A stretch of DNA of 12,648 nt. Source: an uncultured Bacteroidales bacterium (GTDB lineage: Bacteria > Bacteroidota > Bacteroidia > Bacteroidales > ML635J-15). Numbering within the stretch: position 1 is the stretch's first letter; every line of letters starts with the position of its first letter. The notes beneath the pieces are model-generated. The model made no database searches and was not told the DNA's origin. It saw only the letters and a program-made list of their open reading frames with translations. The DNA is taken from positions 1 to 12,648 of the forward strand of contig CAJOEG010000054.1 of assembly GCA_905233405.1 (NCBI GenBank), given 5' to 3'. A program made the position numbers and the translations under genes. Below, one piece after another: positions 1 to 6,557 of this stretch.

Positions 1-6
1 CTTATT

Positions 7-24
7 GTTTCTTCCCAAAGAAAC
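7..24. other. Small perfect hairpin at the left edge
   Basis: Seven-base arms GTTTCTT (7-13) and AAGAAAC (18-24) are perfect reverse complements around a 4-base loop. No T-run follows on either strand, so it is not a standard intrinsic terminator. If the promoter-like box at 119-126 is real, the hairpin lies in the leader of a leftward transcript. Alternatively it overlaps the 3' end of a gene coming from the left. A 7-bp stem can arise by chance. Confidence 0.35.
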
Positions 25-118
25 CTTCTATCTCGCTTGACTTCTATGATGATAACCAGTTGACTCTCTTTTGATTCCTTATTTCGAACTCAGGTTAATT
101 TTAAATTTTAACTAGGCA

Positions 119-126
119 CAAATATA
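119..126 (-). promoter_or_regulatory. Candidate -7 promoter box, leftward
   Basis: Read on the minus strand the bases are TATATTTG, an exact match to the Bacteroidota -7 consensus TAnnTTTG. A TTTG lies upstream, but about 27 bases away instead of the usual 19-21, so the -33 half is poor. Transcription would run leftward out of the window with a leader of at least about 110 bases and no start codon visible. It could serve a gene or RNA starting beyond base 1. An 8-base degenerate match in A/T-rich DNA is weak evidence. Confidence 0.35.
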
Positions 127-204
127 CGAAAGATTGTTAAGAGATATATTGATCAAAAATGGAATAAGTGGTTTTTGTTTTGTGGAAACACACTCAAGCC
201 TATC

Positions 205-256
205 GGAAAAGTGTAATTTTTAGCCTCCAAATTTTATGGAAAAGTGTAGTTTTTTT
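205..256. repeat. Pair of 11-bp direct repeats, possible IS-end motif
   Basis: GGAAAAGTGTA occurs at 205-215 and again at 238-248, 33 bp apart (about three helical turns). Each copy is followed by one variable base and a run of five to seven Ts. IS21-family elements carry short repeated transposase-binding sites near their ends, and from memory similar motifs occur at such ends in Bacteroidota. No transposase gene is visible in the window, so this could equally be an IS remnant, the edge of an element lying to the left, or a pair of regulatory sites. Confidence 0.35.
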
Positions 257-480
257 GATGTTTAGTTTTTGTAATAGATTGTTTTTCAGACAAATAGATA
301 TATCGCTGCTTTATATCAAAAAATGAGAGAAAAAATGGCATTATTTTTCCCTTTTATTCTCCCGTGCTAAAATTGATTTCACGGCTCATAAATTCCTCAA
401 AATGATTCTGTGAGAACGATGTGATTGCGCAGAAAGTGCCGCAAAAAAGGACAACTAAACGAGTTTTCATTGCTACAAAA

Positions 481-510
481 TCAAATTCTCAAATCTTCGA
501 ATCCTCAAAT
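481..510. repeat. Degenerate 8-bp tandem repeat
   Basis: The sequence just past the methyltransferase stop is built from imperfect units related to CTCAAATC and TTCGAATC, and the last unit runs into the stop codon of the gene. Short A/T-rich imperfect tandem repeats of this kind are common in intergenic DNA of Bacteroidales. No function is apparent, and the gene's final codons may have been shaped by repeat slippage. Confidence 0.4.
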
Positions 511-1272
511 CATCCTCCTCCGTCTAAACTCGTTGCACACAATCGCTGCCGCCATCGAGATGTTTAGAGACTCGACGTGTTTGTCGCAGAATGGAGGAAT
601 GAAAAGCTTGTGTGTAATTTTGGCTTCTACCTCGCGCGAGATTCCGTTGCCTTCGTTGCCCATGACTATCAGTCCGTTTGCTGGCAAATTTTGAGAGTAT
701 ATGTTGTCGCCTTCGAGGAAAGTACCGAAACAGTCCAAGCCTGTCTGCTTGCGATAGTCAAAAATGAATTGTGGTAGGTCGGTGTAGAATATGTTCACGC
801 GAAGGAAGGCTCCCATCGTAGCCTGAATGACCTTAGGATTGTAAATGTCGGTGCTGCCGTTTGAGCAGACAATGTTGCGTATTCCGAACCAGTCGCAGAT
901 GCGGATTATTGTGCCGAAGTTGCCGGGGTCTTGCACGGTGTCGATTGCCATAGTGAGAGAGTCGGACAAGTCACTGATATTTAGTTCCCTGTACGGAATA
1001 CCTACGGCTGCCATTATTGTCGAGGCAGTGCGGAAGTTCGACAGTTTTTCCATAGTGCGCTCGTCGGTTTCAAACTTCAGGCTGCTGTCGACTGGAACTT
1101 TGTCGAGACTTTCGGGCAGTCCGACGAGCATCTTTATTTCCATTCCGGCATTCACAACTTCGCCAATAATCTTGAAACCTTCAACAACGAACATTCCGTG
1201 CTGGTCGCGGAACTTCTTGAGCGACAGTGAACTTAATATGCTGGCTTTTGCCTTGGATAACTGCTGGTTCAT
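505..1272 (-). CDS. SpoU/TrmH-family RNA 2'-O-ribose methyltransferase
   Basis: A 255-residue protein of the SPOUT superfamily, which transfers a methyl group from S-adenosylmethionine to a ribose 2'-OH in tRNA or rRNA. The N-terminal 100 residues fit the substrate-binding domain seen before the SpoU fold (FVVEGFKII at 28-36). The three SpoU motifs are clear: motif 1 with DTVQDPGNFGTIIR at 111-124, motif 2 with LIVMGNEGNGIS at 201-212, and motif 3 with IPPFCDKHVESLNISMAAAI at 225-244. Its length is normal for the family. The ATG overlaps the upstream gene's stop as ATGA, so the two are probably cotranscribed and translationally coupled. The exact target nucleotide cannot be read from sequence: the rRNA-type (RlmB-like) and tRNA-type enzymes share these motifs. 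Family assignment is sure; substrate is open. Confidence 0.93.
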   Translation of the reverse strand: MNQQLSKAKASILSSLSLKKFRDQHGMFVVEGFKIIGEVVNAGMEIKMLVGLPESLDKVPVDSSLKFETDERTMEKLSNFRTASTIMAAVGIPYRELNISDLSDSLTMAIDTVQDPGNFGTIIRICDWFGIRNIVCSNGSTDIYNPKVIQATMGAFLRVNIFYTDLPQFIFDYRKQTGLDCFGTFLEGDNIYSQNLPANGLIVMGNEGNGISREVEAKITHKLFIPPFCDKHVESLNISMAAAIVCNEFRRRRMI

Positions 1273-2366
1273 TCTACCAAAATATATTTTGAGATTTTGT
1301 CGTATTCGCTTTGCGAGAGTGCCTTTTGCTTTACAAGTTCATCTGTTGACTTGATTGTTTTGGCAAAGTCGCGGTAGTTGAGTATTGCGTTTGCGATATT
1401 CTTGTCGATGTAAGGATGCGAAACCAAAGTCTTGAAATCTGCAGTGTTGATGTTGATTGTGCGGATTGGTTCGGTATTGACCTTGATATTAGGCAAAATA
1501 CTATTGTATAGTTCGTCGGTCATGCCATACACTTCACGCAGTTGTTCAACAGCAATGAATCCACCAAGTTTCTGGCGGTAGGCAATTATGCGCTTCGAGT
1601 AGGCTGCACCAATTCCCTTGAGCTTTTGCAAGTCGGTTTCGGTGGCAGTGTTAAGGTTGACAATAATGTCGTAAGAAGCCGTTTCCTGAGCACTTTCGAT
1701 TTTTATGTACGGCATAAGCTTTTCGGCAAATTCGGCATCAACGCCATGAATCTTGGTAATGTCCGACGGCTGCTTGAAACGCCCGCCCTTGCTGCGATAT
1801 TTCACAATGTTTTCGGCTTGCCACGTTTTGAAACCTAGTCGCTCAAGTTCGTCCTTTGTTGCAGTATTGGGGTCGAAATCGAAGAGTTCGGTTGGTTGTG
1901 CATTGTCGTTGTCGCGGTATTCGTGTCGGTAATCGTTGCGACTATAATTATTGCTGTACTGCTGACGTTCAATCACAATGTAGTCCTTTATTACCTCGTA
2001 TTCCTCTGGCTTTAGTGTGCGGACGCGCGTAATATCTTCGGGCTTGTAGAATTTGTAGCCTTTTTCGCGGTAGTTCATGATGCCGTTCACTGACTTTGGC
2101 GAAAGTCCAAGTCGCAAAAGGTCTTCTCGTGAAGCAGTATTCGGATCAAAGGCAAAAAGTTCGCTGTCGTCAAAATGTGTCTGCTGGTAAACAAGGAAAC
2201 TGTCTATTTCAGTCTCGAAATCGCTAAAGTCAACTTTTGGGTTAGACTTATGCACTGAAACGAAAATGTTTGCACCAATCAGAACCAAAAGTATTGCGAA
2301 AAGCACAAGCATTCCGTTTTGCTCGCGCTTCGAGAAGTTGAAATATTCCTTGATGAAGTTCTTCAT
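1269..2366 (-). CDS. Membrane-anchored protein with four ComEA-type helix-hairpin-helix repeats
   Basis: A 365-residue protein. A short basic N-terminus is followed by one hydrophobic segment at about 19-38, then a long hydrophilic part. Four repeats each begin with a D/N-x-NTA-like motif and contain a helix-hairpin-helix: about 72-131 (FDPNTASREDL), 162-221 (FDPNTATKDEL), 236-294 (VNLNTATETDL, with the canonical KGIG hairpin at 250-253) and 304-362 (ININTADFKTL). A polar, Arg/Asn/Tyr-rich linker (about 132-158) separates repeats 1 and 2. Such repeats bind DNA non-specifically in ComEA, the competence DNA receptor, and similar proteins are widespread in Bacteroidota with unproven roles. The anchor suggests the repeats face the periplasm. 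DNA binding is inferred from the fold. Only ten bases separate the start from the upstream palindrome. Confidence 0.88.
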   Translation of the reverse strand: MKNFIKEYFNFSKREQNGMLVLFAILLVLIGANIFVSVHKSNPKVDFSDFETEIDSFLVYQQTHFDDSELFAFDPNTASREDLLRLGLSPKSVNGIMNYREKGYKFYKPEDITRVRTLKPEEYEVIKDYIVIERQQYSNNYSRNDYRHEYRDNDNAQPTELFDFDPNTATKDELERLGFKTWQAENIVKYRSKGGRFKQPSDITKIHGVDAEFAEKLMPYIKIESAQETASYDIIVNLNTATETDLQKLKGIGAAYSKRIIAYRQKLGGFIAVEQLREVYGMTDELYNSILPNIKVNTEPIRTININTADFKTLVSHPYIDKNIANAILNYRDFAKTIKSTDELVKQKALSQSEYDKISKYILVE

Positions 2367-2376
2367 TATAATTGAA

Positions 2377-2438
2377 GAATCTTCCTGCGTTACAGATTCT
2401 GAAACAAGTTCAGAATGACAAGGGACGCAGGAAGATTC
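2377..2438. repeat. 62-bp nested palindrome (REP/MITE-like)
   Basis: Outer arms of 14 bp (2377-2390 and 2425-2438) are perfect reverse complements. Nested inside is a second perfect 8-bp stem, ATTCTGAA at 2396-2403 and TTCAGAAT at 2409-2416, with a 5-base loop. The unit fills the gap between the peptidase stop at 2455 and the next gene's start at 2366. It can fold on either strand. No T-run follows on the minus strand, so it is not a textbook terminator, but it could protect the peptidase mRNA 3' end or block readthrough. The inner core resembles, from memory, a palindromic repeat scattered between genes in many bacterial genomes. Only one copy is present in this window. Confidence 0.75.
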
Positions 2439-2454
2439 ATTGTAGAATATGCGA

Positions 2455-5400
2455 TTATCTTTCGAGTACTACCTTTACGGTTTCGATTCCGTTTGCAGTC
2501 GATACGCGAACGAAATACATTCCGTTTGGCAAGTTGCTCATGTCGATTGCCGAGCTGTTGCCAACTACCTTGCTGCTTACAACTGTATTGCCAATGCTGT
2601 TGAATATTTCAACGCTGTCAATTTCCTCGTTTGAAGTTATGTTCAAGATTCCGCTTGTCGGGTTCGGGTAAATTGACATTGCGGTTGCTGTTTCTATCGC
2701 GTTTTCAGTTGCACCTTCTACACAGAAAGTTATAGTCTTTGTTGAGAAACTCTCTGAACCTACCGACAAGAGCGTTTCGTTGGTGTTTGCGTTAATAAAT
2801 GAAGCACTGCCAGTGCCGTAACCATAGACTCCGGACAATCCATTTCCTTTGCTGTCGTAGAGGTTGAAAGTGTAGCAGCCTTCGCCAAGGCAGAATTCAG
2901 AAACCACCGATTCGCCAGTATAATCGCCAGCCGCACCGCTATATAATACATTGTTTTCAGCATCTTTTATATCCCAAGTTGTTTCGTTGGGGTCAGGACT
3001 CCAAATATCGTTGTAATCGGCAGTAAGGCTCAGACGGAATCTTTCTCCGTCGTGTACTATTCTGTAATCGGCACTCTTTGGAGTTTGTGTCTGGTTTTCT
3101 CCACCATTCACTTGTCTTACTACAAATGAAATCGTGCCTAGTCCTTCGGGAATTGCAACCGAATTGAAAGAAATGCTTGCTGTTCCTCCTGCAGCAATGT
3201 TTACATCAAATGTCTGTTCATTGCTTATGTTGCCACAAGTATATGATGCAACAAGTGATGTCACAGCAAAATCGCTATTGTTCTTGACATTAATTGTCGG
3301 CTGTACTTCAGTGTAGTTGCAATATTCGCCATTAGGTTCCGAAATACTCACAATTTTAACATCGCCCGCCGAAACCAATACATTGCGCGACTTGGTGTTG
3401 TTGCTTGGATCCTGGTCAACCTGTCCGTTAGGATTTTCAACAGCAAAATTGAAGTTATATGCACCAGTTTGAAGTGTTATTTCATCAAATGTTATAGTTG
3501 CTGTTTCATATTGTGCAAGATTGCCAGTCCAAGTTGTTGTTACAAAAACCGGATCAATTTCAGGCATACCTGCAGGGTTGCTAATATTGTACCAAGCTGT
3601 TAATGAAGTTAAATTTGCTGTTCCGAGATTCATAATAGTAATTTGTGGCTGGAAAGTTGCTTCCTGTGCCGACATTGCCGATGTAGGAGCAACAATTGAC
3701 TGTATTGCTGCATCGTTTTCGTTGGTGCCTGCCACAACCATAACCTTCTGTATATAAGGTGCGCGGAACTGACGAGAAATGACAAGGTCGAGTTCACCAG
3801 TTTCTGTAAGTTCTTCAAATGTGAGTTCGGCACTTGTACCTTCGCCTGTGTATTGTGCATCAAGAAGAACACCGTCCTTGCTAAGTGCAATGTACGAAAG
3901 GTTTTCGGCAGTTACATCGAGAGAAGTCGAGCCAATCGGCAGTATATTCGAATATTCTGGAGTAAGCTGCGAAGGAACACCAACATACGGCATCAGTGAC
4001 GGGTCGCCCATAAGAGTGTAAATTTCCCAGTAATACTTTATGTATGACGATGTTGATGAGTTTACTGAAAAATTACCGATGAAGACAATTTCGCCAGCCG
4101 AAACGTATGGTGCTTCGCCACGCTCGTGGAACAGGTGGTCGTATGCGCCAAGTCCGGTTCCTTCGTAGGTCGGGTTTACATTGATGGTCTGCATTGTACC
4201 TACCGACCAGTAGAAGTCTTCGTCCCAAATTGTACTGTTGGTTCCTCCTATATGACCTACTGCACCCTTGCCAGGTGTGCGGAGTAGCGATTCGCCGAAG
4301 CATTCAGTATCGAACTTGTTTGAAAGGCAGCAGTTGCCTATGCTGAAGAAATATTCGTCTTCATTCTGCAGATTAGGAATGTCTGTAAGGTTGAAAACAG
4401 GATCCTGCCAACCGTCGTAGTTGCAGTGTGCAGAATAGTTTACAAAGCCAACGCCTTCGCTTATCTGTGCTTTTATGGCATCTCCGCTTGTATGACTTTG
4501 TGGCGACAGGTAAACTGTTGCATTAACACCATGTTCATCGTTGAAATAATACTGAGTTGCATAGTTTATCTGTCCGTTTCCATTGATGTCATCGTACTGA
4601 TAACTACCATCGTAACCAGCAACAAGCACTGCATCACCTAAATAAGATGGGTCAGGAAAAGTGTATTGCTCGAACATCAAGGTCTTTTCAATCTGCGGAG
4701 TCAGTTGCGAAACGTTCTGAGCAGAGAAACGTCCGTAGAACATATCAGGAATGTAGTCGCTATTGCCGTCGAAGCATACCTTATATACATCAGTATAGTG
4801 GTCTTCTCTTGATATACTGGTCTTGCGAACCGAAATCTGTGCGGTATCACCTACATAAAGCACATACGACGGAGCAGGATTTTCTGTGGTTGCGCCATCA
4901 TACAATCCTTGCAAATAAGTCCTTACTGCAGCATCGGTTCTACCGATTTCATCGGTGTAGGCTGTTACAACCTTAAAACCCTTCTTGGTTTTCCAAGCGA
5001 TGAACGGATCCAATGCTTCCTCGAACATTCTGTCGGCAACAATGGCGTAGGTTATCGGATAGTGCATTGCTGCATCGCGGGTTCTCTTGTAGTTCCAAAT
5101 CTTGCTGTACAACGCCTCGAAAGCAGGAGAGTACTTGCTGTCCTTGATGGCATTGCTGCGGACATTTGCATTCTTGAACGAAAGTTCAACGCTGATGTCG
5201 TCGGCGATTGTGAGAGCATTGTCGGCAATGTCGTATGCAAACGGATTTACGATGACCTTTACCAGACGAATGCCACGCATAATGCCGACTTCCTCTATCG
5301 TAACTGTTTCTGGAGAGAACAAACCGCCTTCTGCGTAGATTTTGTTCTTCTCGAACGGAACATCTTCCTTCTTCTGGTTCTTGAACAACGAAGGCTGACA

Positions 5401-5772
5401 AGGCACTATAGCCTGACTGAAACCTGCATCTGCAAGACTTACAACTTTTTCGGAATTTACAGTTACATTGGTAACGATTTCTGCATCCATCGGCACTTCA
5501 ATCATCTTTACCATTACTGGTAACTGAGGAAAACCAATCTGGTTGTTTGTAATGTAGCCGTCAACGACAATCTTGGAGTATATTTCTCCGTTTTCAATTG
5601 TGCGTGTCAGCGAAATCTCTGACAACTTGCTTGTAAAACTCAAAGTCGAATTAGTATTTTCGACTATCTCTGTGGCGTTCTTTCCGCCGTTGATTGCGAC
5701 TGGAACCAATGTCTGTGCGAAACATAATGCACTGATGGTCAATCCAATCATTAGGGATAATATTTTCTTCAT
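2455..5772 (-). CDS. Secreted C25-family (Lys-gingipain-like) cysteine peptidase with T9SS sorting domain
   Basis: A 1105-residue exported protease. Order: signal peptide (1-19, cleavage likely CFA|Q); gingipain-type propeptide (about 20-230); catalytic domain (about 236-600); an Ig-like domain (about 600-680); two CARDB/Ig-like domains (about 688-800 and 805-900); a Gly-rich beta domain (905-1015); type A T9SS sorting domain (1030-1105, beginning IYPNPTSG). The catalytic domain matches Kgp of Porphyromonas gingivalis closely: D388 in AGYDGS, H449 in VNYSAHC and C482 in IGNCCLSNKF correspond to the Kgp Asp388/His444/Cys477 triad, and D519 in IWDEDFYW corresponds to Kgp Asp516, which sets lysine preference. 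Activity and Lys specificity are therefore predicted. The residue after the catalytic His is Cys450 instead of the usual Gly. Basic residues at 229-232 (KRTR) could be a processing site. The hemagglutinin/adhesin domains of Kgp are absent. It was probably transported by T9SS and anchored or released at the cell surface. Confidence 0.95.
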   Translation of the reverse strand: MKKILSLMIGLTISALCFAQTLVPVAINGGKNATEIVENTNSTLSFTSKLSEISLTRTIENGEIYSKIVVDGYITNNQIGFPQLPVMVKMIEVPMDAEIVTNVTVNSEKVVSLADAGFSQAIVPCQPSLFKNQKKEDVPFEKNKIYAEGGLFSPETVTIEEVGIMRGIRLVKVIVNPFAYDIADNALTIADDISVELSFKNANVRSNAIKDSKYSPAFEALYSKIWNYKRTRDAAMHYPITYAIVADRMFEEALDPFIAWKTKKGFKVVTAYTDEIGRTDAAVRTYLQGLYDGATTENPAPSYVLYVGDTAQISVRKTSISREDHYTDVYKVCFDGNSDYIPDMFYGRFSAQNVSQLTPQIEKTLMFEQYTFPDPSYLGDAVLVAGYDGSYQYDDINGNGQINYATQYYFNDEHGVNATVYLSPQSHTSGDAIKAQISEGVGFVNYSAHCNYDGWQDPVFNLTDIPNLQNEDEYFFSIGNCCLSNKFDTECFGESLLRTPGKGAVGHIGGTNSTIWDEDFYWSVGTMQTINVNPTYEGTGLGAYDHLFHERGEAPYVSAGEIVFIGNFSVNSSTSSYIKYYWEIYTLMGDPSLMPYVGVPSQLTPEYSNILPIGSTSLDVTAENLSYIALSKDGVLLDAQYTGEGTSAELTFEELTETGELDLVISRQFRAPYIQKVMVVAGTNENDAAIQSIVAPTSAMSAQEATFQPQITIMNLGTANLTSLTAWYNISNPAGMPEIDPVFVTTTWTGNLAQYETATITFDEITLQTGAYNFNFAVENPNGQVDQDPSNNTKSRNVLVSAGDVKIVSISEPNGEYCNYTEVQPTINVKNNSDFAVTSLVASYTCGNISNEQTFDVNIAAGGTASISFNSVAIPEGLGTISFVVRQVNGGENQTQTPKSADYRIVHDGERFRLSLTADYNDIWSPDPNETTWDIKDAENNVLYSGAAGDYTGESVVSEFCLGEGCYTFNLYDSKGNGLSGVYGYGTGSASFINANTNETLLSVGSESFSTKTITFCVEGATENAIETATAMSIYPNPTSGILNITSNEEIDSVEIFNSIGNTVVSSKVVGNSSAIDMSNLPNGMYFVRVSTANGIETVKVVLER

Positions 5773-5792
5773 TGTAATAAATTTTAAGAAGA

Positions 5793-5800
5793 CAAAGGTA
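5793..5800 (-). promoter_or_regulatory. Candidate -7 promoter box of the C25 peptidase gene
   Basis: On the minus strand the bases read TACCTTTG, an exact TAnnTTTG match ending 21 bases before the ATG, which would give a short leader of about 15 bases. No TTG is found at the usual 19-21 base spacing upstream; that stretch is instead the A/T-rich repeat at 5808-5838. The position directly before a large monocistronic gene supports it. Confidence 0.55.
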
Positions 5801-5807
5801 AAATTTA

Positions 5808-5838
5808 TTTACGATTTTAGATTTACGATTTACAATTT
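5808..5838. repeat. Short imperfect repeat in the divergent promoter region
   Basis: TTTACGATTT occurs at 5808-5817 and 5822-5831, with a variant TTTACAATTT overlapping at 5829-5838. It lies where the -33 region and upstream element of the peptidase promoter would be. It may be simple intergenic A/T repeat or a set of regulator sites; the sequence does not decide. Confidence 0.45.
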
Positions 5839-5869
5839 TTTTAATAGGTAAAATTCAAGCCGAAAAATA

Positions 5870-5899
5870 CTGTCGATTGCAAAAAATGCAGTAAATTAG
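5870..5899 (+). promoter_or_regulatory. Candidate promoter of the deoxynucleoside kinase cluster
   Basis: TAAATTAG at 5892-5899 matches the Bacteroidota -7 box TAnnTTTG at all but one position. CTG at 5870-5872 is a near match to the -33 TTG, with the preferred spacing of 19 bases. It ends 21 bases before the kinase ATG. It would drive kinase, riboflavin synthase and flippase together, since no other promoter is evident between those genes. Confidence 0.45.
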
Positions 5900-5920
5900 C
5901 ACCGCAAAAATTTTAGAGGT

Positions 5921-6535
5921 ATGCATATAGCAGTAGCAGGAAACATTGGAGCCGGCAAGACTACTCTTACTAAGTTGCTGGCAAAGCATTACGGATGGAC
6001 TCCGAATTTCGAGGATGTTGACTATAATCCTTATCTTAATGATTTTTACGAAGATATGCAGCGCTGGTCGTTCAATCTTCAGATTTATTTCTTGAACAGC
6101 CGTTTCAACCAGATTCTTGAGATTCGCAAGTCGGACAAGACCATAATTCAGGACAGGACTATATATGAGGACGCATATATTTTCGCTCCAAACCTTCATT
6201 CGATGGGGCTTATGTCGAGCCGCGACTTCGACAATTATTTCAGCCTGTTCAAACTTATGACTTCGGTGGTGCAGGCTCCCGACCTGCTGATATATCTTCG
6301 CGCCAGCGTTCCTACGCTTGTACGCCAAATCCAGCAACGTGGACGAAAGTACGAGTCGTCGATTCGTATAGATTACCTTACCCGTCTCAACGAACGTTAC
6401 GAGGCTTGGGCTTCGGAATACGACAGTGGCAAGTTGCTGATAATCGACGTTGACAATATCGACTTTGCAAACCGTCCCGAAGACCTTAGCACTGTTATCG
6501 ACAAGATTGACGCAGAAATTCACGGATTGTTTTAG
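5921..6535 (+). CDS. Deoxynucleoside kinase (dNK/dCK-dGK family)
   Basis: A 204-residue cytoplasmic nucleoside-salvage enzyme that phosphorylates a deoxynucleoside 5'-OH with ATP. A Walker A P-loop, GNIGAGKTT, lies at 7-15. QDRTIYED at 77-84 is the family DRS-like motif with the Arg and Glu used in substrate and magnesium handling. RGRKYESSI at 140-148 is the Arg-rich LID. The length fits bacterial members. The ATG follows a purine-rich AGAGG directly upstream. The gene diverges from the peptidase gene, and riboflavin synthase follows after 22 bases. Which base it prefers (dA, dG or dC) cannot be told with confidence. Confidence 0.93.
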   Translation: MHIAVAGNIGAGKTTLTKLLAKHYGWTPNFEDVDYNPYLNDFYEDMQRWSFNLQIYFLNSRFNQILEIRKSDKTIIQDRTIYEDAYIFAPNLHSMGLMSSRDFDNYFSLFKLMTSVVQAPDLLIYLRASVPTLVRQIQQRGRKYESSIRIDYLTRLNERYEAWASEYDSGKLLIIDVDNIDFANRPEDLSTVIDKIDAEIHGLF

Positions 6536-6557
6536 GGCTTGTTAAATTGTTTGGATT

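Larger units (their letters stand above)
1..504. other. Left intergenic region without a convincing gene
   Basis: About 500 A/T-rich bases with no reading frame that looks like a protein with a start and a supported product. The plus frame from base 3 is open from the window edge to a TGA at 72-74 and would give a 23-residue tail ending DNQLTLF. This could be the last residues of a gene to the left, but I do not recognise it. A minus-strand frame is also open to the left edge but has no ATG, GTG or TTG start inside the window. The region also holds a hairpin, a minus-strand promoter-like box, two direct repeats and a degenerate tandem repeat, each listed separately. Confidence 0.5.

Noticed and set aside
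420..450. Possible terminator hairpin downstream of the methyltransferase (TTGCG...CGCAA)
   Set aside because: The stem is only 5 bp with a 10-base loop, and the T-run precedes the stem on the minus strand instead of following it.
425..694. Plus-strand open frame of 89 codons
   Set aside because: It runs antisense over the end of the RNA methyltransferase, whose three catalytic motifs prove the minus strand is coding; its start lies in low-complexity DNA and its product shows no recognisable features.
2372..2671. Plus-strand frame of 99 codons through the palindrome
   Set aside because: It reads through the 62-bp palindrome and then antisense to the peptidase's sorting domain. Translated repeats of this type often produce false small proteins.
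4909..5523. Long plus-strand frame (204 codons) inside the peptidase gene
   Set aside because: Antisense to the conserved propeptide and catalytic-domain start of the C25 peptidase; its composition has the look of a shadow frame.
5716..5772. Lipoprotein signal in the peptidase N-terminus (SALC)
   Set aside because: The residue before the cysteine is Leu instead of Gly or Ala, and a normal signal-peptidase I site follows at CFA|Q, as expected for T9SS cargo.
5855..6523. Minus-strand frame of 222 codons opposite the kinase
   Set aside because: Opposite a kinase with clear P-loop, DR and LID motifs; no domain is recognisable in the antisense product.
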